DNA of 21,453 nucleotides from an uncultured Ideonella sp. (GCA_946479475.1 CAMLGG010000065.1:1-21453); one strand, 5' to 3'; shown: positions 8,526 to 16,412, numbered from the stretch's first letter. Numbers and translations are program-made. Notes: generated by a model from the sequence alone, not told the origin.

Positions 8526-9056
8526 TCAGCCGGGGGGCCGGGGCCGCCACTCGTCGGCGCGGATCTCGTAGGCGAGGCAATCCATGTCGTACCAGCGCTC
8601 GATGCCGCAGTAGCGCATGCCCAGGCGCTTCATCACTTCGGCGGATGCCGCGTTGTCGAGGTGGCATACGGCGCGTAGCAGCGGCGCCTGAAGGCTGTCG
8701 AAGGCGAATGCCGCCATGGTGCGGGCGGCTTCCGAGGCGAGGCCTCGGCCCCAGCGGTCGCGTCTCAGGCGCCAGCCGATCTCCAGCGGGTTGGCCCGGT
8801 CGCGGCCCAGGTGCTGGATGCAGCCGGCGCCCACCAGCTCGCCGCTGTCGTGCTCGAAGAAGGCCCACCACGAATAGCCCCACTCGGCCCATCGGGCCTT
8901 GACCCGCTCGATCACTGCCCGGGTGTCGTCCATCGACTCGGCGCGGCCGCCTATGTAACGCATCACCTCGATATCGCTGCCCAGCGCGTTCAGCTCGGCG
9001 AGATGCTCATCGGCAAAGGGCTCCAGGCGGAGCCGCTCGGTGCTCAGGCGGGTCAT
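8526..9056 (-). CDS. RimJ/RimL-type GNAT acetyltransferase
   Basis: A 176-residue N-acetyltransferase of the Acetyltransf_3 (RimJ/RimL) type. It opens with TERLRLEPFADEHLAEL (6-22), typical of this subgroup. Motif A is LEIGWRLRRDRWGRGLASEA at 91-110, with the acetyl-CoA pyrophosphate loop WGRGLA. HLDNAASAEVMKRLGM at 132-147 is the motif B segment with the conserved asparagine. The C-terminus is the usual Y-D-M-D strand. Family members acetylate protein N-termini or small molecules; the substrate here is unknown. It is transcribed away from the HD-GYP gene across a 99-bp gap. Confidence 0.92.
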   Translation of the reverse strand: MTRLSTERLRLEPFADEHLAELNALGSDIEVMRYIGGRAESMDDTRAVIERVKARWAEWGYSWWAFFEHDSGELVGAGCIQHLGRDRANPLEIGWRLRRDRWGRGLASEAARTMAAFAFDSLQAPLLRAVCHLDNAASAEVMKRLGMRYCGIERWYDMDCLAYEIRADEWRPRPPG

Positions 9057-9155
9057 GGCGCGATTCCATCACAGCCGTTGCGATTGGTCACCAACCCGGC
9101 TTCAAGCGCAGGGCTCCCGGCCGATGGCGCGCTGACAACCGGAAGGGAGTTCCAG

Positions 9156-10448
9156 GTGATCAGCAGCGCCCCGGGTGCTTCGCGCAACCCCTTGTCGTCG
9201 TCCTCCTCCTCCTTCTCGGTGGCCAACCAGCACGCGCTGGCCACCATCCTGGAGGCGAGCCAGACCAAGAGCATCATCGCCTCGCGCGACATCTTCGACA
9301 TCTCCGGCATCAAGCTGTGGGCGCGGGACCAGCCTGTCTCCAGCGCCCTGCAGCGCAAGCTGCTGGACCGGCAGCTGCGCAACCCGCTCGAGAGCTGCCT
9401 GCTGGCCGAGGACGGCGTCACCGCCCACACGCTGGTCCGCGCCGCCGAGGAGCAGCTGGAGCGTGACACGCCGCTCGCCACCTTGCTGGCCCCGCATGCG
9501 GTGCGCCTGCTGAAGGAGACTTCGCACCTGCCCCTGCATTCCGTGCCGCAACTGCTGCTGACGGCCGCCCAGGCTTCGCGGCCCGAGGCCTTCGAACACG
9601 CCGTGCAGGCCATGCTGCTGGCCGGCGCGATGATGGACGTGCACGGCGGCGGCGTCGCCGAGCTCCGCCTGGCCCTGCTGGGCGGCCTCCTGCACGACCT
9701 GGGCGAGCTCTACATCGACCCCCGCTACGGCGAGGGCGACGCGGCGCGGGGCCTGGACGTGACGGGTTACCAGCAGCTGGTGGTGCATCCGCACATCGGC
9801 CACCTGCTGATCGCCCAACTGACGAACTACCCGGGCGCACTGGCGCGCGGCATCGCCGAGCACCACGAACGGCTGGACGGCTCCGGCTATCCGCACCTGC
9901 TCAAGCGCGAAGAGGTCTCGCCGCTGGGCCGCCTGCTGGCCGTCGCCGAGGCGACGCTCGGCAGCCTGCGCGGCGCGCCTTCTCTGGCCCGCGCGAGCGT
10001 GGCCCTGCGCGTGGTGCCCGGCGAGTTCGACCTGCATTGGCTGGCCGCTGTCGAGGCCCCGGCCCGCGCCGAGCTGCCCCGCCGCGCGAGCATCACGACC
10101 GCCGAGGTGCAGGGCCGGCTGGAGCGGCTGGATGCCGCGCTCCGGCAGGCGCAAGGGCAGGCGCAGGAGCTTCTTGCGCAGGCCGAGTCGCCGCCCTTGA
10201 GGAATGCGTTGCTGCTCTCGAGCCACCTGCTGGGGCGACTGCGCCTCGGCTGGAACGCCAGCGGGCTGTGGAGCGCCGAGGCGGTGTCGGTGCGGGATGC
10301 AGCCGAGGTCGAGGCGATAGAGGACGAGCTGATTTTCCGGCTTCGCGCCATCGAGCGCGCTGCCCTGCTGCGCGCGGGCGAACTGTCACCGGGCGAAGGC
10401 GCCCGGCTGGGCAGGCTCTGCGAGGCCCTGCGAGCGATGCGGGATTGA
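9156..10448 (+). CDS. HD-GYP-like signalling protein, partly degenerate
   Basis: A 430-residue cytoplasmic protein with a central HD-GYP-type domain (about 145-280), the family of cyclic di-GMP phosphodiesterases. Visible metal-site elements are LLHDLGELYIDP with His180-Asp181, HPHIG at 211-215, and EHHERLDGSGYP at 235-246. Two points depart from consensus: the usual HDIGK lysine is Glu, and the later VADVFDA-type motif is AVAEATLGS, losing its aspartate. Catalysis may be weakened or the protein may be a binder. N-terminal residues 20-140 are helical with no receiver or PAS domain recognised; residues 310-345 form a Gln/Ala-rich coiled coil. GTG 9156 is the start: AAGGGAG lies six bases upstream. 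The long open frame before it is antisense to the acetyltransferase gene. Confidence 0.85.
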   Translation: MISSAPGASRNPLSSSSSSFSVANQHALATILEASQTKSIIASRDIFDISGIKLWARDQPVSSALQRKLLDRQLRNPLESCLLAEDGVTAHTLVRAAEEQLERDTPLATLLAPHAVRLLKETSHLPLHSVPQLLLTAAQASRPEAFEHAVQAMLLAGAMMDVHGGGVAELRLALLGGLLHDLGELYIDPRYGEGDAARGLDVTGYQQLVVHPHIGHLLIAQLTNYPGALARGIAEHHERLDGSGYPHLLKREEVSPLGRLLAVAEATLGSLRGAPSLARASVALRVVPGEFDLHWLAAVEAPARAELPRRASITTAEVQGRLERLDAALRQAQGQAQELLAQAESPPLRNALLLSSHLLGRLRLGWNASGLWSAEAVSVRDAAEVEAIEDELIFRLRAIERAALLRAGELSPGEGARLGRLCEALRAMRD

Positions 10449-10456
10449 CGCGCCGC

Positions 10457-10654
10457 TCAGCGCGCGTCGAAGGCGTCCGCCTCGGCCAGGTTCCCGGCCG
10501 CTGCATCCCAGGCGTCCACGGCCCAGCCGCCGATCTCGTCGGCCATGGCCACGGTGCTCACCGCCAGGCCGTCGGCCTGGCTGGGCTGGACCGTGGCCAG
10601 GCCGACGCTCGCCAGCGCCACGGCCAGGTAGCAGAAGACGGCAAAGCGGCGCAT
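10457..10654 (-). CDS. Small secreted protein, unknown function
   Basis: A 65-residue hypothetical protein with an N-terminal signal peptide (MRRFAVFCYLAVALASVGLA, cleavage plausible after SQA at about 27) leaving a short acidic, Ala/Trp-rich mature peptide. GAAAGG lies about eight bases before ATG 10654. It starts 25 bp after the BON lipoprotein gene on the same strand, so it is probably the third gene of the DUF883-BON unit. No family recognised. Confidence 0.55.
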   Translation of the reverse strand: MRRFAVFCYLAVALASVGLATVQPSQADGLAVSTVAMADEIGGWAVDAWDAAAGNLAEADAFDAR

Positions 10655-10679
10655 GGCGGGCCTTTCGCGACGTCGGTGC

Positions 10680-11138
10680 TTACTTGGTGCCGACCTGCAG
10701 CTGGTTGTCGACGTCCTTCACGCCTTCAACCGCCTTGGCCAGCTCGGTGGCGCGCTGGCGCGAGTCCGCGTCGGGCGCGAAGCCGTGCAGGCTGACGCGG
10801 CCGTCGACGGTGTCGACGTTGATCTTCAGGGCCGACAGGCGCGGGTCGCCGGCCAGGGCGGCGTTGACCTTGGCCGTCACGGCGACGTCCTCGGCCTTGG
10901 CGCCCATCTTGTTGGCCGCGTTCTCCATCTTGTCAGCCGCGCGGTCGGCGGCGTTCTCGGTGCGCTCGGCGGCGTTGGTGGCCGATTGATCGGTCTTGGC
11001 AATGGCGCTGTCGAGCTTCTGTCCGGCGGTGCGGTCGTCATCGGCCGCGCGGTTGCAGCCGGCCAGGGCCAGCGAGGAGAGGATGCCGGCGGCCAGCAGG
11101 GCGGCCGTGGACAGTCGGCGGGAGAAAGTCGTGTTCAT
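10680..11138 (-). CDS. BON-domain lipoprotein
   Basis: A 152-residue envelope lipoprotein. The signal peptide ends in the lipobox LALAGC, so Cys28 would be lipidated. Residues about 33-80 form an Ala-rich amphipathic helix with a repeating NAA-E/D-R/K pattern (NAAERTENAADRAADKMENA). Residues about 83-150 are a BON domain (VAVTAKVNAALAGDPRL, then VDTVDGRVSLHGFA and VDNQLQV), as in OsmY; BON domains are thought to bind phospholipid or envelope components and are often stress-induced. GGAAGG lies eight bases before the ATG and is part of a 10-bp palindrome CTTCCGGAAG at 11146-11155. It is 42 bp after the DUF883 gene on the same strand and close to a two-component system. Confidence 0.92.
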   Translation of the reverse strand: MNTTFSRRLSTAALLAAGILSSLALAGCNRAADDDRTAGQKLDSAIAKTDQSATNAAERTENAADRAADKMENAANKMGAKAEDVAVTAKVNAALAGDPRLSALKINVDTVDGRVSLHGFAPDADSRQRATELAKAVEGVKDVDNQLQVGTK

Positions 11139-11180
11139 GGTGTGCCTTCCGGAAGTTTGTGTTGATGGGGAACGGGAACG

Positions 11181-11507
11181 TCACAGGTGCGAGGAGCGCG
11201 AGCGGGCGAACCACGCGGCCACCATCGCGACGGCGGCGCCGGCCGCGACGGCGATGAGCACCGACTTCACGGGCTCGTGCTGGATGTAGCCGACGGCGCG
11301 GTCCCCCGCGCGGTGGGCCTGGTCGCGCACCTGCAGGGAGGCTTCGCGGGCGCGGTCGACGCCGCGCCGGGTGATTTCCTCCATCTGCGCGGCGGCCCGG
11401 CTGAAGGCGGAGGAGGCGAGGTTGCCGGCCTCGTGCAGGCCGTCGGTCAGGGTGTCGGCCGCGCTCTGCTGCAGGTCGCTGGCCTTGCTGCTGGTCCGGG
11501 TGATCAT
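11181..11507 (-). CDS. DUF883/ElaB-YqjD-like membrane-anchored protein
   Basis: A 108-residue protein with a long amphipathic helical N-terminal part (AADTLTDGLHEAGNLASSAF, then AAQMEEITRRGVDRAREAS) and one C-terminal membrane helix (VKSVLIAVAAGAAVAMVAAWFA, about 80-101), preceded by the YIQHEPVKS motif typical of DUF883. E. coli relatives ElaB and YqjD are tail-anchored, ribosome-binding, RpoS-dependent proteins of stationary phase. The YIQ-x-P segment and tail anchor make the family clear; ribosome binding here is inference. AAAGGA lies eight bases before the ATG. It is probably the first gene of a stress/envelope unit with the BON lipoprotein. Confidence 0.88.
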   Translation of the reverse strand: MITRTSSKASDLQQSAADTLTDGLHEAGNLASSAFSRAAAQMEEITRRGVDRAREASLQVRDQAHRAGDRAVGYIQHEPVKSVLIAVAAGAAVAMVAAWFARSRSSHL

Positions 11508-11662
11508 GTTTCGGTCCTTTGCTGCTCGGGGTGGATCTAGGGGCCGGCGGGCCCCGGGGCGGGGAGCGATAGGGCCAATGTAGGCAGCACGCGGCGTGCC
11601 CAGCAGCGGCAGACAGCGCAGCCGCGTGTCGGTGCGCTAAACCCGCTTTCGTAGGACGGCGC
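11508..11662 (-). promoter_or_regulatory. Promoter/leader region of the DUF883-BON unit with several dyads
   Basis: The 155-bp gap between the kinase stop and the DUF883 start holds GGGGCC-GGCG-GGCCCC (11540-11555) and GCACGC-G-GCGTGC (11587-11599), both perfect inverted repeats, plus the separate dyad at 11651-11666. A weak -10-like TACATT on the minus strand lies near 11577-11582. Together this looks like a regulated promoter, but no start site can be fixed. Confidence 0.35.
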
Positions 11663-11666
11663 CTAC
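11651..11666. promoter_or_regulatory. 16-bp dyad GTAGGA-N4-GCCTAC, copy 1
   Basis: GTAGGACGGCGCCTAC: arms GTAGGA and GCCTAC match the form GTAGGA-N4-TCCTAC in 11 of 12 arm positions. It overlaps the last codons of the sensor-kinase gene and is upstream of the DUF883-BON unit. A related dyad is at 14338-14353. Could be a response-regulator binding site or a 3' hairpin of the kinase mRNA (perfect arms CGTAGG/CCTACG at 11650-11667); no T-tract follows. Confidence 0.45.
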
Positions 11667-13060
11667 GCCGGGCGCGGGCCCTCGGGCGTGGCGACCGGCT
11701 GGGGCGCGAGGGGCAGCCGCGCCGTCAGCGTGGTGCCTGCGCCGGGGGTCGACTGCACCTCGAGTCGCCCGCGCTCCGCCTCGACGCGGAAGCGCATTCC
11801 GCGCAGGCCGTGACTGCCGCGGGCAGTCTTCGAGACATCGAAGCCGATGCCGTCGTCGCGCACCTGGGCCACCGCCTCTTCGCCCTGCCTCTTCAAGGAG
11901 ACGTCCACCTCGCGCGCCTTGGCGTACTTGGCGATGTTCGTCAGCGACTCCTGCACCACGCGGAAGACGACGAGGTCGGCTCCCGGCGCGAGCTGGACCG
12001 GCTCAAGCTGGGCCCGGATGGGGATGCCCAGGCGCTCGGCGGTCTCGGCGCAGAGGATCTCCAGCGCGGGCACCAGGCCCAGGCTGTTCAGCGTCGACGG
12101 ACGCAGGTCCTCGATGATGCGGCGCTTGAGCGCTATGCCGTTGTTGAGCGCCTCCACCAGGTGGGCCAGGCGCTGCTGGACCTCGGGCGAGGACTGGGCC
12201 AGCTTGGGCCGGATGCGCGCCACGTCCAGCTTGGCGGCGGTGAGCAGGGCGCCCAGCTCGTCGTGCAGCTCCCGGGCCAGGCGCGCACGCTCGTCCTCGC
12301 GCGCCGTCTGCAGGTGGCGCGCGAGCTCGGTGAGGTCCTCCGTGCGGCGCTCGACCTCGCGCTCCAGCCGGTCGCGCTCGGCCTGCACCTCGGCCTGGCG
12401 AACCAGCATCTGGTGGTCCAGCAGCCGGCTCTGCCGCAGCAGGCCGGCCAGCACGGCCAGGCCGACGATGGTGAGGACCACCACCCCGAGGCGGTTCATG
12501 AGCAAGGTGTCGTAGACGCTGCCCAGCGCCTCGCGGCTGGCCTGGCTCTGCTGGTGCAGCAGCTCGTCGACCTCCTTGCGCAGCTGCTCCATCTGGTCGC
12601 GGCCTATGCCGGTGCGCACCATCTCCAGCGCCGTCTCGCGCTGGCCGGCGGCCTCGATGCGCAGCACCTCCTCCATCTCGCTGAGCTTGGCCACGGCCAG
12701 GCTCGCGATGCGCTTGCGGTGCGCCTCGGCACCGGCGTCGCCTATGTCCTGGTAGAGCTGCTCGAGGCGCTGCAGGCCGTCGAACACGTCGGCGCGGGCC
12801 GACTGGTAGGGCGCCAGGTACTCCGGGCCGTTGGTCAGCAGGAAGCCGCGCTCCCCGGATTCGGCATCGGTGATCCGGCGCAGCACGCGAAGCAGCTCGA
12901 ACCGGGCCTGGTCCATCGCGGCCAGGCGGGTCAGGCGGGAGCCCGCGCCGTGGTAGGCCAGCTCGGTCGTCGCCAGCAGCAGCCCGGCCACCAGCGCCGC
13001 GAGCGGAAAGGCCCAGGTCCGGTATTTGCCCTTGTCGAGCCAGCCTGTGATCCCCAGCAT
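11663..13060 (-). CDS. CHASE3-domain sensor histidine kinase (NarX/DegS type)
   Basis: A 465-residue inner-membrane kinase. Two membrane helices (about 16-34 and 190-208) flank a periplasmic CHASE3 domain, seen by RRITDAESGERGFLLTNGPEYL at about 61-82 (the DAESGxRGxLLT hallmark). A coiled coil (about 215-250) leads to a HisKA_3 dimerisation/phosphoacceptor segment with LARELHDELGALL, His266 being phosphorylated. The ATPase domain shows the N box VVQESLTNIAKYAKA (Asn375), DDGIGFD at 402-408 and GSHGLRGMRFRVEAE at 415-429, all intact. Kinases of this class phosphorylate LuxR-type regulators such as the one encoded divergently 39 bp away. The signal sensed is unknown. AGGGAG precedes the ATG. 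Confidence 0.94.
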   Translation of the reverse strand: MLGITGWLDKGKYRTWAFPLAALVAGLLLATTELAYHGAGSRLTRLAAMDQARFELLRVLRRITDAESGERGFLLTNGPEYLAPYQSARADVFDGLQRLEQLYQDIGDAGAEAHRKRIASLAVAKLSEMEEVLRIEAAGQRETALEMVRTGIGRDQMEQLRKEVDELLHQQSQASREALGSVYDTLLMNRLGVVVLTIVGLAVLAGLLRQSRLLDHQMLVRQAEVQAERDRLEREVERRTEDLTELARHLQTAREDERARLARELHDELGALLTAAKLDVARIRPKLAQSSPEVQQRLAHLVEALNNGIALKRRIIEDLRPSTLNSLGLVPALEILCAETAERLGIPIRAQLEPVQLAPGADLVVFRVVQESLTNIAKYAKAREVDVSLKRQGEEAVAQVRDDGIGFDVSKTARGSHGLRGMRFRVEAERGRLEVQSTPGAGTTLTARLPLAPQPVATPEGPRPA

Positions 13061-13099
13061 AGCCTAGACTCCCTGCGTCCTTTCCAACACGAAGCTGCC

Positions 13100-13732
13100 A
13101 TGATCCGCGTCGGAATCGTCGATGACCATGTGATCGTCCGCACGGGCCTGCGCCAGTTCCTGGCCGAACAGGTCGACCTGCGCGTGACGGGCGAGGCCGC
13201 CAATGGCCGCGAGGCGCTGGATCTCGTCCGCAAGGGCGAGGTCGACGTGCTGGTGATGGATCTTTCCATGCCCGACCAGAGCGGCGTCGATGCGCTGGCT
13301 GCCATCAAGGCTCGCGAGCCCGACCTGCCGGTGCTCATCCTTTCGGGCTTTCCCGAGACGCACTACGCCACCACCCTGTTGCGCCAGGGGGCCAGCGGCT
13401 ACCTCAACAAGGAGTGCGACCCGGAAGAGATCGTCACCGCCATCCGGACCGTCTACCGCGGCCGCAAGTACATCACCGCGGCGGTCGCCGAGCTGCTGGC
13501 CGACGGGCTGGGCGGCAATCCCGACAAGCTGCCGCACGAGCAGCTGTCGGAGCGGGAGTTCCAGGTCTTCCTGCGACTGGCCAAGGGCGAGACCATAGGC
13601 CACATGGCCGACTCGATGGCCCTTTCGGTCAAGACCGTCTCGACCTACCGCACCCGGGTGATGGAGAAGATGAAGCTGTCTTCCAACAGCGACCTGACCT
13701 ACTACGCGCTGAAGAACGGCCTGATCCAGTAG
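13100..13732 (+). CDS. LuxR/NarL-family response regulator
   Basis: A 210-residue regulator. The receiver domain (1-120) has Asp8-Asp9, phosphoacceptor Asp54 (VLVMDLSMP), Ser82 in ILSGF and Lys104 (YLNKE). The C-terminal LuxR-type helix-turn-helix runs from about 145: LSEREFQVFLRLAKGETIGH, then MALSVKTVSTYRTRVMEKM. It is the natural partner of the CHASE3 kinase, from which it is transcribed divergently; only 39 bp separate the start codons, so their promoters must overlap the opposing coding ends or each other. ATG 13100 has only a weak GAAG upstream. The frame's long upstream extension is antisense to the kinase and was discarded. It ends 10 bp from the convergent stand-alone receiver gene. 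Confidence 0.95.
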   Translation: MIRVGIVDDHVIVRTGLRQFLAEQVDLRVTGEAANGREALDLVRKGEVDVLVMDLSMPDQSGVDALAAIKAREPDLPVLILSGFPETHYATTLLRQGASGYLNKECDPEEIVTAIRTVYRGRKYITAAVAELLADGLGGNPDKLPHEQLSEREFQVFLRLAKGETIGHMADSMALSVKTVSTYRTRVMEKMKLSSNSDLTYYALKNGLIQ

Positions 13733-13742
13733 CACCACGTCT

Positions 13743-14168
13743 TCACGGCTGCGCGAGCGGCTTGCTGTTGCTCAACTCTTCGCAGTAGGCCAGAAGCTCC
13801 TCGAGCTCGGCCGACTTGTCGAAGACCTGGTCGGCGCCCAGCTGCGCGCAGCGCTTGCGCATGTCGGCGGTGGCGAAGTTGGTCAGCACCACCAGGCGCG
13901 CGCCGGGGCGCAGCGAGCGCGCCTGGCGCAGCACCTCCAGCCCGGTGCCCTGGCGCAGGAAGATGTCCACGATCATCAGGTCGCACTCGGCGCCGCTGCG
14001 CAGCCACTCCAGTGCGCTGCGCTCGTCCTCGGCCGTGCCCACCATCTCGATGGCGAGCAGCTCCTCGAGCGTGGCGACCAGGTTCTGCCGGATGACGGGG
14101 CTGTCCTCGACCAGGAAGCACCTGAGCGGAGAAGCCAGGTTGGCGTGGACAGGCGAAGGCGGGGTCAT
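13743..14168 (-). CDS. Stand-alone receiver-domain response regulator (CheY-like)
   Basis: A 141-residue protein consisting of one receiver domain: CFLVEDSPVIRQNLVATLEE (17-36) with Glu21-Asp22, phosphoacceptor Asp68 (LMIVDIFLRQGTGLEVL), Thr96 (VVLTNFAT) and Lys118 (QVFDKSAELEEL). There is no output domain, so it would act through protein contacts, for example as a phosphate sink or an extra target of the adjacent CHASE3 kinase. The start is uncertain: ATG 14168 opens just before the domain but lacks a clear Shine-Dalgarno. The frame is open to 14324, but that upstream part (Pro/Ser/Gly-rich) looks non-coding and contains a TTGACA (minus strand 14257-14252) that may be a -35 element. Confidence 0.88.
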   Translation of the reverse strand: MTPPSPVHANLASPLRCFLVEDSPVIRQNLVATLEELLAIEMVGTAEDERSALEWLRSGAECDLMIVDIFLRQGTGLEVLRQARSLRPGARLVVLTNFATADMRKRCAQLGADQVFDKSAELEELLAYCEELSNSKPLAQP

Positions 14169-14337
14169 ACCGGGTTGCGCGCCGGGGCGCGCGGCGAAGA
14201 GCAAGGGACCAGGGATCCGGCCAGGAGAGGAAGCATCGGCACCGCTGGTAGTGTCAAGCGCCAGGCCTGTCGGGACTTGGGAGGGATTATCAGCGTGGTG
14301 GCCTGGCATCGCTCGTCCGTCCAATGATCGGATTGCT

Positions 14338-14353
14338 GTCGGATTTGTCCTAC
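14338..14353. promoter_or_regulatory. 16-bp dyad GTCGGA-N4-TCCTAC, copy 2
   Basis: GTCGGATTTGTCCTAC has arms GTCGGA and TCCTAC that pair at five of six positions; read on the minus strand it is GTAGGA-CAAA-TCCGAC. It lies in the 201-bp gap (14169-14369) between the receiver gene start and the AsmA-like gene stop, about 45 bp upstream of a GATAAT (minus strand, 14291-14286) that could be a -10 element. It shares its layout with the dyad at 11651-11666. Confidence 0.45.
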
Positions 14354-14369
14354 GCCCGCGTGCAGCCGT

Positions 14370-16412
14370 TCAACGCAGCGCCGAAGAAGCCGCACGCGCC
14401 GCGACGGGCGGGGCGGCCTGCTCTTGCTGCTTGCGCGCCTGGGCCTGCGCGACAAGCGCCTGGCAACCGGCCGTGCGCTCCCGGGCCTTCTCGCTGCCGG
14501 GATCGATCAGCGGCAGCAGCGCCGCCAGCGGGTTGATCAGGCCCAGCAGCACGGCCGAACCAGCCTTCCTCACCAAGGGCCCCTTCTCGAGCGACACCGC
14601 GGGGTCGGAGAGCGTGCCTCGCACGCGCAGCGGCGTGCGCAGCGTCAGCGGGCTCAGGTCCTTGGGCTCCACCTTGGCCAGCAGGTCGAGCTTCTCGTCG
14701 GCCAGCGAGACGCGGCCCTGGCCCCAGACGGTGGAGTCCGGCGTGTCGATCACCAGCAGCCTGGGCTCGACCTGGCCGGCCTTGACCTGCAGGTCCGCCG
14801 CACCGCAGGTCACCGGCAGCGAATCGTCGCCCTTGACCAGCACGCCCAGCGCCTGGGCCAGGTCGATGCCGGCGCCCTCGACCGCCAGGTGCGACAGCGT
14901 GCCGTCGCTCCACAGCAGCCGCCCGCTGCCGTCCGAGCTGGCCAGCATCTGCGCGGCCGAGCGTCCGCGGCCGGTGAGGATGAAGCGGCCCGCGAGCTCG
15001 CCGGTGACGAAGGGCGGCTGGCCCTTGGGCCGCGACTGCGCGATCCACTCTTCCAGCTTCAGCCCGCTGACCGACAGGTCGGTCTTCCACAGGGCCTGCG
15101 GCTCGCGGCCGTCGAGCCGGATGCTGCCCCACAACCGGCCCTGTGCCAGCGTGGCGTCGAGGCCGTCGATGGACAGGATGCCGTCCTTCAGCGTCAGGTG
15201 GGCACGCAGCGGGTGCACCGACTGCAGCTTGGGATGCCCCAGCTCCAGCCGGGCCAGGGCGATCCGGACGTCGGCCTCCATCGCCGACAGCGAGGGCAGG
15301 TCCAGCGGACGGTCGGGCAGAACGCGGCCGGTCCGCTCGGGACGGGCGGCCGCCGGCCGCGTCTGCTGCGGCTCCACGCCAATGGTGGGGCCCAGGTCGG
15401 CAAGCCAGAGCACGTCGCCGCGCAGCTCGCCGGCGAGCTTGGGCAGCGAGCCGGGCGGTCGGTCGAACTCGAAGTCGCCGGCGAGGTCGCTGCGGCCGAT
15501 GTGCGCCGCCTTCACCTGGGTGCGCCAGCGCGTGCCTTCGCGCGAGATCTGCCCCTGCATCGTGAACGGGCGCGTGGTCGGCAGGGTGATGCCGAAGGGC
15601 TCGCCGACGGCGGCCAGCGAGGGGCCGCTCAACTCGTAGTGGCCTTGCAGGTCCTGGCGGCCCATCAGGTCGTCCACCGTGCCGTCGAACTTCAGGTGGG
15701 CGCGTCCGGCGCTGCCCTCGAAGACCATGGGCACCGGTGGCGCGCGATCCAGGCTCACGGCCTCCGGCAGCACGGTGCCGGTCTTGAGCGCGAACTTCAC
15801 CGGCCAGGCGCCCCAGCTGCCGCCGGCCTCGCCGACCCAGCCCGGCTGCCCGTCGGCCAGGACGCCGGGCTTCAGGCCGAACCGGCCCTGCAGGCCGAGC
15901 CTGTGCAGTCCGTCGGCCAGTCTCAGGTGGCCGTCGCGGACGGCGAGGTCGTCGAAGTGGACGCCATCGATGGCCGGCCGAGCGGCCGGGTGCTCGCTGT
16001 TGGAGCCGGCGCCGAACTGCCAGCTGGCGCGTCCGTCGGGCAGGCGCTCGAGCTGCAGGTCCAGGCCGTCGGCCCGGAGGACCTGCACGTTCAGGCTCCG
16101 CCCGTTGCGGGCGGCCAGGAGATCGCGCCATCGCACGCGCAGCTCGACCTGTTTCGCCTCGAGCATCGGGCCCAGCCGGCTCCACGGCGGATTCGCGACG
16201 TGCAGCTCGCCGACCCGCAGCCGGATCGGGCCCAGCAGCGACAGATGGAAGCCGGTGCCCAGGCGCACCTCGCGCGCCAGGTTCTCGCCCAGCCAGCGCT
16301 CGGCCGGACCGGCGAGGAAGCGCCAGCCGGTCGCCTCCGCCACGCCCAGTCCTGCCAGCAGCAGGGCCAGGATCGCGAGCGGCCACCACGCCAGGCGCAT
16401 GCGAGGTTTCAT
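14370..16412 (-). CDS. AsmA-family protein
   Basis: A 680-residue envelope protein of the AsmA-like superfamily (AsmA, TamB, YhdP relatives), anchored by one N-terminal membrane helix (PLAILALLLAGLGVAEATGW, about 11-30) with a very long periplasmic part built from beta-strand repeats. Recognisable pieces are LGTGFHLSLLGPIRLRVGEL (51-70), the AsmA-type opening, and the C-terminal AsmA_2-like region (GELAGRFILTGRGRS, then VEGAGIDLAQALG, LSPLTLRTPLRVRGTLSDP and GLINPLAALLPLID). Large members are thought to bridge the periplasm and move phospholipids; this size class also limits outer-membrane protein defects in E. coli. A short Gln/Ala tail ends it. ATG 16412 is chosen because the helix begins at once; ATG 16400 is an alternative, and neither has a strong ribosome binding site. 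Confidence 0.9.
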   Translation of the reverse strand: MKPRMRLAWWPLAILALLLAGLGVAEATGWRFLAGPAERWLGENLAREVRLGTGFHLSLLGPIRLRVGELHVANPPWSRLGPMLEAKQVELRVRWRDLLAARNGRSLNVQVLRADGLDLQLERLPDGRASWQFGAGSNSEHPAARPAIDGVHFDDLAVRDGHLRLADGLHRLGLQGRFGLKPGVLADGQPGWVGEAGGSWGAWPVKFALKTGTVLPEAVSLDRAPPVPMVFEGSAGRAHLKFDGTVDDLMGRQDLQGHYELSGPSLAAVGEPFGITLPTTRPFTMQGQISREGTRWRTQVKAAHIGRSDLAGDFEFDRPPGSLPKLAGELRGDVLWLADLGPTIGVEPQQTRPAAARPERTGRVLPDRPLDLPSLSAMEADVRIALARLELGHPKLQSVHPLRAHLTLKDGILSIDGLDATLAQGRLWGSIRLDGREPQALWKTDLSVSGLKLEEWIAQSRPKGQPPFVTGELAGRFILTGRGRSAAQMLASSDGSGRLLWSDGTLSHLAVEGAGIDLAQALGVLVKGDDSLPVTCGAADLQVKAGQVEPRLLVIDTPDSTVWGQGRVSLADEKLDLLAKVEPKDLSPLTLRTPLRVRGTLSDPAVSLEKGPLVRKAGSAVLLGLINPLAALLPLIDPGSEKARERTAGCQALVAQAQARKQQEQAAPPVAARAASSALR

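Noticed and set aside
8811..9155. N-terminal extension of the HD-GYP gene
   Set aside because: It overlaps the acetyltransferase gene in antisense; GTG 9156 has an ideal AAGGGAG and starts the protein after the intergenic gap.
11810..13099. Plus-strand open frame running in front of the LuxR-type regulator, as if fused to it
   Set aside because: This part is antisense to the CHASE3 kinase, has low-complexity composition, and the regulator begins cleanly at ATG 13100 with the receiver domain.
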